Positions 11,270 through 20,068 of a DNA stretch of 64,000 bases are shown piece by piece. Under the pieces are notes generated by a model that was given only the letters and a program-made list of their open reading frames with translations, had not been told where the DNA came from and made no database searches. The stretch comes from Alloyangia pacifica. GTDB lineage: Bacteria; Pseudomonadota; Alphaproteobacteria; Rhodobacterales; Rhodobacteraceae. Both the position numbers and the translations under genes were made by a program. Each line of letters begins with the position of its first letter. Positions within the stretch are counted from its first letter, which is position 1. The DNA lies in the NCBI RefSeq assembly GCF_003111685.1, contig NZ_CP022189.1:1070001-1134000 (forward strand), written 5' to 3'.

Positions 11270-12094
11270 GTGCAGACAGACGTCGCCAGCGGCAACATCG
11301 ATGGTGTCGGGACGACACTGAAACCCTTCCAGTTCCGGGGGCGGTTCCTGACCGCGCTCGCCCTGCGCCTCAGCACGGCCCCGGACGCCCGCTTCTACGA
11401 GATGCTGGCCGACCGGCTGGAGAAAACTCCGAACTTCTTCACCGACGCGCCGGTCATCATCGACCTCGAACAATCCCAGGCCGAGGTGACCCCCGAGGCG
11501 CTGACCGAGCTGGTCGGCGACCTGCGCCGCCGTGAGCTTGCGGTCTTCGGGCTGCAGGGCGGAAACGAGGCGCTGCGCGCCGCCGCCGCCGGGCTGGGGC
11601 TGATCACGGTGACCGGTGGGCGCGATGCGCCTCTGCGCGGGGCGCTGCCTAGCTCGGAGCAGAAGCGCCCGAGCCGGGTGTTCCCCGAGCGGGCGCCCGC
11701 GCCCGAGACGCAGACAGCACCCGCACCGCAGCCCGAACCGGCGCCGATCCCGCAGCGCGTCGCGCCGGAGAACAAGATCGTCACCATGCCGGTGCGCTCG
11801 GGGCAGACGGTGATCGCCGACAAGGGCGATCTGACCGTGGTCGGCCCGGTGAGCTCGGGGGCCGAACTTTTCGCCGCCGGCAATATCCACGTCTATGGCC
11901 GGATGCGCGGCCGCGCCTTCGCCGGTATCGACGGCGATGAGAACGCCCGGATCTTCTGCCAGTCGCTCGACGCCGAGTTGCTGGCGATCGCCGGTCTCTA
12001 TCGGACCTCGGATAGCCTTGGCGCCGATGTCCGCCACAAGATGGTGCAGATTTACCTCGAGGACGAGCGGCTGATCGTCGCGCCGTTCGGATAA
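11270..12094 (+). CDS. minC: septum site-determining protein MinC
   Basis: Inhibitor of FtsZ ring assembly, recruited to the membrane by MinD so that division occurs at mid-cell. The N-terminal domain (FQFRGRFLTALALRL onward) is followed by a Pro-rich linker (about 128-160) and the C-terminal beta-helix, which holds GNIHVYGRMRGRAFAG, the MinC_C signature that dimerises and binds MinD. I prefer GTG 11270 (about 274 residues). The frame extends upstream to 11171, but that part is Arg/Cys-rich and unlike MinC. The ribosome site is weak (AGAAGG, rather distant). First gene of minCDE. Confidence 0.9.
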   Translation: MQTDVASGNIDGVGTTLKPFQFRGRFLTALALRLSTAPDARFYEMLADRLEKTPNFFTDAPVIIDLEQSQAEVTPEALTELVGDLRRRELAVFGLQGGNEALRAAAAGLGLITVTGGRDAPLRGALPSSEQKRPSRVFPERAPAPETQTAPAPQPEPAPIPQRVAPENKIVTMPVRSGQTVIADKGDLTVVGPVSSGAELFAAGNIHVYGRMRGRAFAGIDGDENARIFCQSLDAELLAIAGLYRTSDSLGADVRHKMVQIYLEDERLIVAPFG

Positions 12095-12119
12095 CCTCGG
12101 CATTCAACAGGAGCCGCCA

Positions 12120-12938
12120 GTGAGCAAAGTAATCGTTGTGACCTCGGGCAAGGGTGGCGTGGGCAAGACCACGTCCTCGGCTGCCATCAGCGCCGGTCTC
12201 GCATCGCGCGGGCACCGCACCGTCGTGATCGACTTCGACGTGGGTCTGCGCAACCTCGACATGATCATGGGCTGCGAGCGCCGGGTCGTGTTCGATTTCA
12301 TCAACGTGATCCAGGGCGACGCCAAGCTGAACCAGGCGCTGATCCGCGACCGCCGGCTCGACAACCTCTACGTGCTGCCGACCTCGCAGACCCGCGACAA
12401 GGACGCGCTTACGCAGGAAGGCGTCGAAAAGGTGCTGAACGAGCTCCGCGAGGAGTTCGACTACATCATCTGCGACAGCCCCGCGGGCATCGAGCGCGGC
12501 GCGCAATTGGCCATGTACTACGCCGACGAGGCCGTGGTCGTGACCAACCCCGAGGTCTCCTCGGTGCGCGACAGCGACCGGATGCTCGGCCTGCTGAGCT
12601 CGAAGACCGCCCGCGCCGAGCGCGGCGAGGAAGACCAGATCAAGAGCCACCTGCTCCTCACCCGCTTCGACCCGAAACGCTCGGGCGACGGCGAGATGAT
12701 GTCGGTCGAGGACGTGCTGGAAATCCTCGCGATTCCGCTCCTCGGCGTAATCCCGGAAAGCCCCGCGGTCCTGCGCGCCTCGAACGTCGGCGTGCCGGTG
12801 ATCCTCAACGAGAAGTCGCGCGCCGCCACCGCCTACGAGGAAGCCGTCGCGCGCCTCGACGGCGAGGACATCCCGATGAAGATCGAAGGCGAGAAGGTCC
12901 CGGGCCTGATGTCACGTCTCTTCGGGAGGAGCGCATGA
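12120..12938 (+). CDS. minD: septum site-determining ATPase MinD
   Basis: Membrane-cycling ATPase of the Min oscillator, 272 residues. It has the deviant Walker A GKGGVGKTT (Lys11 and Lys16), a FDVGLRNLD switch region, and a C-terminal amphipathic membrane-targeting helix (VPGLMSRLFGRS). The start is GTG at 12120, with AGGAG six nt upstream. It lies 25 nt after minC and overlaps minE by four nt (ATGA). Confidence 0.97.
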   Translation: MSKVIVVTSGKGGVGKTTSSAAISAGLASRGHRTVVIDFDVGLRNLDMIMGCERRVVFDFINVIQGDAKLNQALIRDRRLDNLYVLPTSQTRDKDALTQEGVEKVLNELREEFDYIICDSPAGIERGAQLAMYYADEAVVVTNPEVSSVRDSDRMLGLLSSKTARAERGEEDQIKSHLLLTRFDPKRSGDGEMMSVEDVLEILAIPLLGVIPESPAVLRASNVGVPVILNEKSRAATAYEEAVARLDGEDIPMKIEGEKVPGLMSRLFGRSA

Positions 12939-13234
12939 ATCTTTTTGGGTTCACCTTCAACCGCAAGCCCAAGTCCTCGGTCCAGGCCAAGGAGCGTCTG
13001 CAGATCCTTCTCGCACATGAGCGCGGGTCGGGTCCCAGCGCCGATTTCTTGCCGCTGCTGCAGCGCGACATCGTCGAGGCGATCAAGCGCTACGTGCAGG
13101 TGAGCGACGATGCCGTTGGAATCCGCATGGATTCCATCGGCGACGTCTCCAGTCTCGAAATCAACATCGAGCTGCCCGCTGACCAGAAAGAGGCCGCCAA
13201 GGCCTCTGACAAGAAAGCCGCGGCGAAGGGCTGA
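12935..13234 (+). CDS. minE: cell division topological specificity factor MinE
   Basis: Releases MinD from the membrane and restricts MinC action to the poles. 99 residues, with an N-terminal amphipathic membrane helix (MNLFGFTFN), the anti-MinCD segment (AKERLQILLAHER) and the topological-specificity domain. A Lys/Ala-rich tail ends the protein. Coupled to minD by the ATGA overlap. Confidence 0.96.
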   Translation: MNLFGFTFNRKPKSSVQAKERLQILLAHERGSGPSADFLPLLQRDIVEAIKRYVQVSDDAVGIRMDSIGDVSSLEINIELPADQKEAAKASDKKAAAKG

Positions 13235-13439
13235 TCCCCCTCGCCGCAAGGCCGCCGACAGCGGGCCGGTCCGTTCGTTCTCGCCGAGCGGTCCCAACGT
13301 CCCTCGGGAACGCCGCCACCATCCGCTGTGCGGCCTCCGCTAAGATTTAATTGCCCTGAAGAAGGGGCGGGCGTTTCGGCCTTGCCCCAGGTTTGCGTTT
13401 TGGGTAGCCGGGCGGCTTTCCATCCTCGGGGAGCATGTC

Positions 13440-14714
13440 ATGGCTGATGCGGACTATTCGGGCGGCGACTGCCTGGCTGTCGATTTCGGGACCTCCAACT
13501 CGGCGGCGGGGATCGTCGAGCGGGGTGCGGTGCGCCTGCTGGAGATCGAGGCCGGGGCCGAGACCCTGCCCACCGCTGTGTTCTTTCCCGAAGAGGGCGG
13601 CATGCGCATTGGCGCGGCAGCCTCGGAGGCGCTGATCGCCGGCGAGGAAGGGCGCTACATGCGCGCGCTGAAAAGCGTGCTCGGCACCTCGCTCTTTCAC
13701 GAAAAGCGACTGATCGGCGGGACTCGCCGGACGCTGGCGGATATCGTCACGGCGTTTCTTGCCGAGATGAAGGCGCGGGCCGAGGCGCAGTCCGGGCGCC
13801 GCTTCACCCGCGCGCTCTCGGGGCGGCCGGTGCATTTCCACACCAGCGATGCAGAGCGTGACGCGCGGGCCGAGCAAGACTTGCGCGGATGTTATCTCGC
13901 GGCGGGCTTCGGGAGCGTCGAGATGATGTTCGAGCCGGAGGCGGCAGCGCTGGCGAGCCGCATCGCCGAGGGCACCGGCGGTATCGGGCTCATCGTCGAC
14001 ATCGGCGGCGGCACCTCGGACTTCACCGTCTTCCGCAGCGAGGGCGACGGCATCGCCATCACCGCCAGCCATGGCATCCGCCTCGGCGGCACGGATTTTG
14101 ACCATGCGGTCTCCATGCGCCACGCCATGCCGCTGCTGGGTCTGGGGGGCGAACTGCGGCGCGACTTCGGCGAGGGGCTTCTGCCGGTGCCGAATGCGCT
14201 CTACGTGGATCTCTCGACCTGGGCGAAGATCCCCTTCCTCTACAACCGCGACACCGAACGGGCAGTGGCGGACATGCTGCGCCACGCAGTCGAGCCAAAA
14301 GCTATGAAGCGCCTGCAGACGGTGATCACCGACGAGCTTGGGCACGAGCTGGCCTTCGCCGTGGAGCGCGGCAAGATCGAGGCCAACTCCGGTGCGGCAG
14401 GCGCGCAAATCGCCATGGGAATGATCGAGCCGGGGCTCGGAGCGCGGGTCACGCCGGGCACGCTCAACGCGGCGCTTTCCGAAGCGCGAGAGGCGCTGCG
14501 CATGGCGATCTACGAGACGCTGATGCTGGCGCAGGTCTCGCCCGCGCAGGTGGACAGCGTGGTGCTCGTCGGGGGCTCGAGCCTGATGGCGCTGGTCGAG
14601 GGCGAAGCGCGGGCGGTGTGCCCGGGCGCCGCGCTGCGACGCTCCGAGGCTTTCACAGCAGTGGTCGATGGGCTGGCCTGGGCCGCCTCGGGCCGGGGTG
14701 TCGCGCGCGGCTGA
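13440..14714 (+). CDS. yegD: YegD-like Hsp70-family protein
   Basis: A 424-residue actin/Hsp70-fold ATPase matching the short YegD class: it has the nucleotide-binding domain but lacks the substrate-binding and lid domains of DnaK. Visible are phosphate loop 1 (VDFGTSNSAAG, about 14-24), phosphate loop 2 (DIGGGTSDF), the GGTDFD segment and the adenosine motif VLVGGSSLM. Its cellular role is not well established. A separate transcription unit after minCDE; a short CGGGGC/GCCCCG hairpin (14751-14766) follows. Confidence 0.88.
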   Translation: MADADYSGGDCLAVDFGTSNSAAGIVERGAVRLLEIEAGAETLPTAVFFPEEGGMRIGAAASEALIAGEEGRYMRALKSVLGTSLFHEKRLIGGTRRTLADIVTAFLAEMKARAEAQSGRRFTRALSGRPVHFHTSDAERDARAEQDLRGCYLAAGFGSVEMMFEPEAAALASRIAEGTGGIGLIVDIGGGTSDFTVFRSEGDGIAITASHGIRLGGTDFDHAVSMRHAMPLLGLGGELRRDFGEGLLPVPNALYVDLSTWAKIPFLYNRDTERAVADMLRHAVEPKAMKRLQTVITDELGHELAFAVERGKIEANSGAAGAQIAMGMIEPGLGARVTPGTLNAALSEAREALRMAIYETLMLAQVSPAQVDSVVLVGGSSLMALVEGEARAVCPGAALRRSEAFTAVVDGLAWAASGRGVARG

Positions 14715-14831
14715 GGAACGGGCAATCGCGTCTTTTCTCGGCGCGAATACCGGGGCTTGGGCCCCGCTCCCCCTTGTGATCGGAACCAAGGCGCGTTTAG
14801 GTCTGCCGCAAAGACAGACCAAGGACGCCCC

Positions 14832-15998
14832 ATGACTTCCCGGCTATCCCCGCGCGCGCTTCTCGAGAAGCTCGTTTCCTTTCCCACCGTGAGCAGCGGA
14901 ACCAACCTCGATCTGATCGACTGGACGCAGGCGTATCTTGCCAGCCACGGGATCGAGAGCCACCGCCACGCCAAGCCCTCCGAGCCCGAGCTGAAGGCGG
15001 CGCTTTTTGCCCATGTCGGCCCCGAGGCCGAGGGCGGCGTGGTGCTGTCGGGGCACACGGACGTGGTGCCGGTCGAGGGGCAGGACTGGAGCTCGGATCC
15101 GTTCACGCTCACCGAGCGGGAGGGGCGGCTTTACGGGCGCGGCTCGACGGACATGAAGGCATTCGACGCTCTGGCGATCTGGGCTTTGGTCGAGGCGCGG
15201 CACCGGGGCGTGACGCGGCCGCTGCAGTTGGCGTTCAGTTATGACGAGGAGATCGGCTGCGAGGGTGCGATCGACCTCGTCGCGGCGATGCAGGGGGTGG
15301 TGCCGAAAGCCAGCGCCGTGATCGTGGGCGAGCCGACCATGCTGAAGCCGGTGACTGGCCACAAGGGCGGCATCAGCTTCGAGGTGCATGTGCACGGCGT
15401 CGAGGTGCACAGCTCGATTCTCGAGACCGGCGTCTCGGCCATCATGTGGGGTGCCAAGCTCATCGACTGGTGCAACGCGGTCAACGCCGAGAACGCGTCT
15501 GGCGAACCGGGGTCAGTGGCGGCGCTCTTCACCCCGCCCTACACCAACGTGCACGTCGGGCAAATCCGCGGCGGCACGGCGCAGAACATCACCGCCAAGG
15601 AGTGCTGGTTCCCGCTTGGCTTCCGCGTGGTGCCGGGGGAGGACCCGGCCTATTGGAAAGGGCGGCTGCTGGACAAGGTCGCCGATCTGAATGCTGAAAT
15701 GCAGAAAGTGCGCCCCGAGGCCTGGATCGAGGTCCGCGATGCCTTCCACCTGCCGCCCTTCGCCCCGACCGCGGACAACCGCGCCGAGGAGATGGTGCGA
15801 CAGATCACCGGCGACAATGCCAAGCGCCACGTCAGCTACGGCACCGAGGCCAGCCATTTCCAGAACGGCGGCTACGACGTGGTGGTTTGCGGACCGGGCG
15901 ACATCGGCATCGCGCACCAGCCGGACGAGTACATTGAGGTCTCTCAGCTGGAGGCCGGGCAGGCCTTCATGGAGCGCCTGCTGGAGCGGTTGGCATGA
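14832..15998 (+). CDS. argE: acetylornithine deacetylase (ArgE, M20 family)
   Basis: Zinc hydrolase that removes the acetyl group from N-acetylornithine or a related N-acyl amino acid. 388 residues from the ATG at 14832 (AAGGAC upstream; the open frame begins at 14757 but its extra residues are atypical). Metal site: SGHTDVVP (His75, catalytic Asp77), GRGSTDMK (bridging Asp), SYDEEIGCEG (catalytic Glu), and a late His in GTEASHFQ. It is closest to the ArgE group. The next gene, an FAD oxidoreductase, overlaps by four nt, so the pair may deacylate then oxidise an amino acid rather than make arginine. Confidence 0.88.
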   Translation: MTSRLSPRALLEKLVSFPTVSSGTNLDLIDWTQAYLASHGIESHRHAKPSEPELKAALFAHVGPEAEGGVVLSGHTDVVPVEGQDWSSDPFTLTEREGRLYGRGSTDMKAFDALAIWALVEARHRGVTRPLQLAFSYDEEIGCEGAIDLVAAMQGVVPKASAVIVGEPTMLKPVTGHKGGISFEVHVHGVEVHSSILETGVSAIMWGAKLIDWCNAVNAENASGEPGSVAALFTPPYTNVHVGQIRGGTAQNITAKECWFPLGFRVVPGEDPAYWKGRLLDKVADLNAEMQKVRPEAWIEVRDAFHLPPFAPTADNRAEEMVRQITGDNAKRHVSYGTEASHFQNGGYDVVVCGPGDIGIAHQPDEYIEVSQLEAGQAFMERLLERLA

Positions 15999-17344
15999 GC
16001 GTGGTCTTCCCGTTCCGCGACGAAGGCCCCGTCGCCCACGAGGGCGCGCTGCCCGAGGCCGCCGATCTGGTGGTCATCGGCGGCGGTGTCATCGGCACCT
16101 GTACGGCGCTCTTTGCCAACCGTGCCGGGCTCAAGGTGGTGCTGCTGGAAAAGGGCCGCATTGCCGCCGAGCAGAGCTCGCGCAACTGGGGTTGGATCCG
16201 GGTGCAGGGCCGAGACATGGCCGAGATCCCGATTGCGCTCGAGGCGCAGGACCTCTGGCAGGAGCTTGATGCGCTCTGCGAGGGACGGCTCGGCACCCGC
16301 ACCGTGGGCGTCGGCTACCTCGCCAAGAGCCGTGCCGAGATGGAGAATTTTGCCGGCTGGCTGGAGCAGGCGAAACCGCTCGGGGTCAGCTCCGAGTTGC
16401 TGGATGCCGAGCAGACCAAAGCGCAAATCGGGGCCACGGACAGCCCTTGGGTTGGTATGTTGCACACGCCCACCGACATGAAGGGCGAGCCTTGGCAGGC
16501 GGTGCCCGAGCTGGCGCGGCTGGCGGCCTCGGAAGGGGTCATCGTGCGCGAGCGCTGCGCGGTGCGCGGGCTCGAGCGGAGCGGCGGACAGATCACCGGC
16601 GTGGTCACCGAGGCGGGGACGGTGCGCTGCGAGCAGGCGGTGCTTGCGGGTGGGGCCTGGTCGGGTCTCTTTCTCAAGCGTCACGGCGTGTCGATCCCGC
16701 AACTCTCGGTGCGCTCGACGGCCATGGCCACCGCGCCGCTGCCGCAGGTGGTCAACAAGGCGGCGGTGGATGACGTGCTGGCCTTCCGGCCGCGCGCCGA
16801 CGGCGGCTACACGCTGGCGCCTTCGGCCTTTTCCGAGCTCTTCCTCGGTCCCGACGCATTGCGCCACGCGCGCCCCTACCTCGCGCTCGCCCGCAAGGGC
16901 AGCTTCGACGTGCACTTCCGGGCCAAGGCGCCGGCGGGCTATCCGGACGCCTGGGGCACGCCGCGCAGCTGGCGCGACGACGAGCAAAGCCCCTTCGAGC
17001 GGATGCGCATCCTCTCGCCTGAACCCAACGCGGGCAAGGTTGCCGCGACCCGCGCGCAGTTTGCGCAGCACTTCCCAGAGATGGGCGAGGTGCCGCTGCA
17101 GGCGAGCTGGGCGGGGATGATCGACGTCATGCCGGACGTGGTGCCGGTCGTCGATCACGTGGCGCAGATCCCCGGGCTGATCGTGGCCACGGGAATGTGC
17201 GGCCACGGCTTCGGCATCGGGCCGGGCTTCGGGCGGGTTGTCGCGGACATGGCGCAGGGCAGGGACCCGGGCCATGACCTGACGCGCTTCCGCCTGTCGC
17301 GCTTCTCGGACGGCAGCAAGCTGGTGCCCGGGCCGAACCTCTGA
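15995..17344 (+). CDS. FAD-dependent oxidoreductase (DAO/DadA-like)
   Basis: A 449-residue flavoprotein of the D-amino-acid oxidase fold. The dinucleotide-binding motif (DLVVIGGGVIGTCTA) is at about residues 25-39. SSRNWGWIRVQGRD follows the FAD loop, and the C-terminal flavin motif is GMCGHGFGIGPGFG. It probably oxidises a secondary amine or amino acid; relatives include glycine, sarcosine and D-amino-acid dehydrogenases. ATGA overlap with argE suggests it acts on the deacetylation product (inference). Confidence 0.85.
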   Translation: MSVVFPFRDEGPVAHEGALPEAADLVVIGGGVIGTCTALFANRAGLKVVLLEKGRIAAEQSSRNWGWIRVQGRDMAEIPIALEAQDLWQELDALCEGRLGTRTVGVGYLAKSRAEMENFAGWLEQAKPLGVSSELLDAEQTKAQIGATDSPWVGMLHTPTDMKGEPWQAVPELARLAASEGVIVRERCAVRGLERSGGQITGVVTEAGTVRCEQAVLAGGAWSGLFLKRHGVSIPQLSVRSTAMATAPLPQVVNKAAVDDVLAFRPRADGGYTLAPSAFSELFLGPDALRHARPYLALARKGSFDVHFRAKAPAGYPDAWGTPRSWRDDEQSPFERMRILSPEPNAGKVAATRAQFAQHFPEMGEVPLQASWAGMIDVMPDVVPVVDHVAQIPGLIVATGMCGHGFGIGPGFGRVVADMAQGRDPGHDLTRFRLSRFSDGSKLVPGPNL

Positions 17345-17481
17345 CCGGCGGGGCGGGGCGCTGAACAAGACGGCGGCGCGCCCTGTTTTCCCTAGGTTCA
17401 CGCCCCGGCTCCGCTTGCCACGCCGCGGCGCCGGTGGCAGGCTCCGCGCGAAATATGATCAAACAACAGGGACGCACTTCG

Positions 17482-18645
17482 ATGCCCGTCAAGAACCGCT
17501 TCGCCGAGCTTCAGTCCGAGATCACCGACTGGCGCCGCGACCTCCACGAGAACCCCGAGATCCTCTTCGAGACCCACCGCACCTCGGCGCTGGTTGCCGA
17601 GAAGCTGCGCGCCTTCGGCTGCGACGAGGTGGTCGAGGGGATCGGCCGCACCGGCGTGGTGGGGGTGATCAAGGGCAAGAGCGACGCCTCGGGCAAGGTC
17701 ATCGGTCTGCGCGCCGACATGGACGCGCTGCCGATCCTCGAGGACACGGGGCTCGACTATGCCTCCAAGACCCCGGGCGCGATGCACGCCTGCGGCCACG
17801 ACGGCCACACCGCGATGCTGCTCGGCGCGGCCAAGTACCTTGCCGAGACGCGCAATTTCGACGGCACCGCCGTGGTGATCTTCCAGCCCGCCGAAGAGGG
17901 TGGCGGCGGCGGCAAGGAGATGTGCGAAGACGGCATGATGGACCGTTGGAACATCCAGGAGGTCTACGGCATGCACAACTGGCCCGGCGTGCCCGTGGGA
18001 CAGTTCGCCATCCGCCCCGGCGCTTTCTTTGCCGCGACCGACGTCTTCGAGGTCACCATCGAGGGCAAGGGTGGCCACGCCGCAAAACCGCATGAGACGA
18101 TTGACCCGACCGTTGCCTCGGCGCAGATCGTCACCGCCCTGCAGACCATTGCCGCGCGGAATGCCAACCCGGTGACCGAGATCGTCGTGTCGGTGACCAG
18201 CTTCGAGACCTCCTCGAAGGCCTTCAACGTGATCCCGCAGCGGGTCACGCTGCGCGGCACGGTGCGGACGCTGGCGCCCGAGAACCGCGATCTTGCCGAG
18301 ACCCGCATCACCGAGATCTGCACCGGCATGGCCGCGGCGCTCGGCTGCGTGGCCACGGTGGATTACACCCGCAATTACCCGGTCATGGTCAATTCCGAGG
18401 AGCAGACCGAGTTCGCCGCCGATGTGGCGCGCGCGGTCTCGGGCGATTGCGCGGATGCGCCTCTGGTCATGGGCGGCGAGGATTTCGCCTTCATGCTCGA
18501 AGAACGGCCGGGCGCCTATATCCTCGTCGGCAACGGCGACACGGCGGCGGTTCACCATCCCAAGTACAACTTCAACGACGAGGCCATCCCGGCTGGCTGC
18601 TCGTGGTGGGCGGAAATCATCGAACGGCGGATGCCGGCGGCCTGA
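17482..18645 (+). CDS. M20 amidohydrolase (hippurate hydrolase-like)
   Basis: A metal-dependent amidase of the HipO/AmaA/IAA-amino-acid hydrolase group, 387 residues from the ATG at 17482, which has AGGGAC upstream. Metal-site residues are visible in ACGHDGHT (Cys104, His106) and FQPAEEGGGGG (catalytic Glu near 139), with His pairs at YGMHNWPG and GGKGHAAKPH-like positions, and GGEDFAF near the end. The family cleaves N-acyl amino acids such as hippurate. It is the second M20 enzyme within 3 kb, 137 nt after the oxidoreductase, which suggests a local N-acyl amino acid catabolic theme. Confidence 0.88.
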   Translation: MPVKNRFAELQSEITDWRRDLHENPEILFETHRTSALVAEKLRAFGCDEVVEGIGRTGVVGVIKGKSDASGKVIGLRADMDALPILEDTGLDYASKTPGAMHACGHDGHTAMLLGAAKYLAETRNFDGTAVVIFQPAEEGGGGGKEMCEDGMMDRWNIQEVYGMHNWPGVPVGQFAIRPGAFFAATDVFEVTIEGKGGHAAKPHETIDPTVASAQIVTALQTIAARNANPVTEIVVSVTSFETSSKAFNVIPQRVTLRGTVRTLAPENRDLAETRITEICTGMAAALGCVATVDYTRNYPVMVNSEEQTEFAADVARAVSGDCADAPLVMGGEDFAFMLEERPGAYILVGNGDTAAVHHPKYNFNDEAIPAGCSWWAEIIERRMPAA

Positions 18646-18650
18646 TCGCA

Positions 18651-18678
18651 CGCGGGGGCGGTTTCGGCCGCCCCCGCG
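18651..18678 (+). terminator. terminator-like hairpin after amidohydrolase
   Basis: CGCGGGGGCGG (18651-18661) pairs perfectly with CCGCCCCCGCG (18668-18678) around TTTCGG, five nt past the stop. A second palindrome CTTGGGCCCAAG follows at once. There is no T-run. Confidence 0.55.
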
Positions 18679-18734
18679 CTTGGGCCCAAGCGCGAAGATG
18701 GGCGGGCTCCGACCCCGTCCACGGCACGGAATGT

Positions 18735-18757
18735 CCCGGGGTATTTTGGCTTGGAAG
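18735..18757 (+). repeat. short intergenic repeat, copy 1
   Basis: CCCGGGGTATTTTGGCTTGGAAG. A related sequence occurs inverted at 53646-53663 (TCCAAATATCCCGGGGGA), and a shorter one near 53572-53590 (GGGCGTATTTGGAAAGAG). All lie just past the ends of transcription units, so this looks like a dispersed short intergenic element. Confidence 0.4.
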
Positions 18758-18795
18758 AATTGGAGGCCTCGGCGCGCCCCTCGTCGGGGCGCGGC

Positions 18796-18960
18796 TCAGA
18801 GTGGCTTGCCGGTCACCGACATGCCGCGGGAGAGATAGCCGCAGGCCTCGTTGATGCCCGCCGAGCAGGCCACCGAGAGCACCTCTGCCTCGGTTGGTTG
18901 TCTCGCGGCGCAGGCCGCCAGCGCCAGCAGCGCGGCGCCGAAGATGGCATGTCGCATCAT
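18796..18960 (-). CDS. small lipoprotein
   Basis: A 54-residue protein with a lipoprotein signal peptide: MMRHAIFGAALLALAAC, lipobox LAAC with the acceptor Cys at residue 17. The mature part is about 38 residues with two more cysteines that could form a disulfide. The ATG at 18960 has AAGGACAGGG upstream; the longer frame to 19035 is not needed. Function unknown. It lies downstream of the tctDE-linked periplasmic protein on the same strand and could share its transcript. Confidence 0.6.
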   Translation of the reverse strand: MMRHAIFGAALLALAACAARQPTEAEVLSVACSAGINEACGYLSRGMSVTGKPL

Positions 18961-19024
18961 GGCCCTGTCCTTGTTTGATCCATCAAGCCCGACTGCGGGC
19001 TGCTTTGCAAGCGCCTGTGGTACC

Positions 19025-20068
19025 TCATCCCGCATCCGCCGAAAAGGCCTCGTCCCACAGCCGGAACAGCCGCTCGCGCGTGCTGCGGTCGAGCGCCAGC
19101 AGCAGCGGCGGCGAAAGCGCGATCAGGCGCCGGGCGCTTGGCAGTAGGCTGGTCTCGGAGGGATCGGTGGCGGCGACCAGCCCGAGATCGGCCAGCATTC
19201 CCTGCGCCTCGGGTGACAGCAGGAAATCGAGCAACCGCTGCGCTGCCTCGGGGTGGGGGGCGCCCTTGGGAATCATGTAGGCGCGGGACATCATCAGCGT
19301 GTAATCCTCGGGCAGGATGATGCCGACGTTGGGTGCGGCGCGGGCCTCGGCGTAGGAGCCGAGCACGTTGTAGGCGATGTAGTAGCGCCCCTCCGAGACC
19401 CCGTCGATGATCGACAGCGAGCAGCAGGTGGCGATCGCTCCGATCCGCGAGAAACCCTCGAGCATGGCGCCGAACGTGGTGGCCTCGAGGCTGTCGGCAT
19501 GGGCGAAGAGATAGCCAAGGCCGGAATCCTCGATGTCGTAGGTGGCGATGCGGCTGCGCAGCAGCTCGGGCTTCTTTCGCATCAAATCGAGCAGGGCGAA
19601 GCGGGTGCGCGGAACGTCTTCGGCCGAGAGCGCCTCGGTGTTGTAGATGATCACCGCCGGTTCCTCGGTGATCCCCCAGAGCTCGTCGCGCCAGCGCCGC
19701 TCGGCGGGCAGGTCGGTGGTGGCCGGTGAGCGGTAGGGGTGGGCGCAGGCGGCGTTGACCAGCGCGAGCATGTGGTGCGCGCCCGACGAGAGCAGCGCGT
19801 CGGCGGGGGCGGCGCGCCCGGCGCAGGCGGCGCGGCTGCCGGCGTAGAGGTTGTTCGAGCCCCATTGCTCGTAGCGCAGCGACAGGTCCGGGTTCAGCTC
19901 GGCGAAACGTGCGATCACCGGTTCGATGATGTCGATGTCGGTGGTCGAGCGCAGGGTGAGCTCGGTGGCACCTTTGCCGAAGCTCTCCACCCGCTCCTGC
20001 GCGGAGCCGGTGCAGGGCAGGGCAAGGCCGAGGGCGAGCAGCAGCGATGGCAGCAGGCGGGTCTTCAT
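19025..20068 (-). CDS. periplasmic solute-binding protein coupled to the TctDE sensor
   Basis: A 347-residue ABC-type extracellular solute-binding protein (iron/phosphoglycerate group, SBP_bac_8-like) with a Sec signal peptide (MKTRLLPSLLLALGLALPCTGSA). It has no cognate permease or ATPase nearby. Its start overlaps the sensor-kinase stop (ATGA), so it belongs to the regulatory operon. By analogy with PgtC, a periplasmic accessory of the PgtAB phosphoglycerate system, it probably presents the ligand to the sensor rather than feeding a transporter (inference). Four cysteines (C-x-G near 80, Cys near 104, CC near 215) are unusual for this fold. Confidence 0.8.
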   Translation of the reverse strand: MKTRLLPSLLLALGLALPCTGSAQERVESFGKGATELTLRSTTDIDIIEPVIARFAELNPDLSLRYEQWGSNNLYAGSRAACAGRAAPADALLSSGAHHMLALVNAACAHPYRSPATTDLPAERRWRDELWGITEEPAVIIYNTEALSAEDVPRTRFALLDLMRKKPELLRSRIATYDIEDSGLGYLFAHADSLEATTFGAMLEGFSRIGAIATCCSLSIIDGVSEGRYYIAYNVLGSYAEARAAPNVGIILPEDYTLMMSRAYMIPKGAPHPEAAQRLLDFLLSPEAQGMLADLGLVAATDPSETSLLPSARRLIALSPPLLLALDRSTRERLFRLWDEAFSADAG

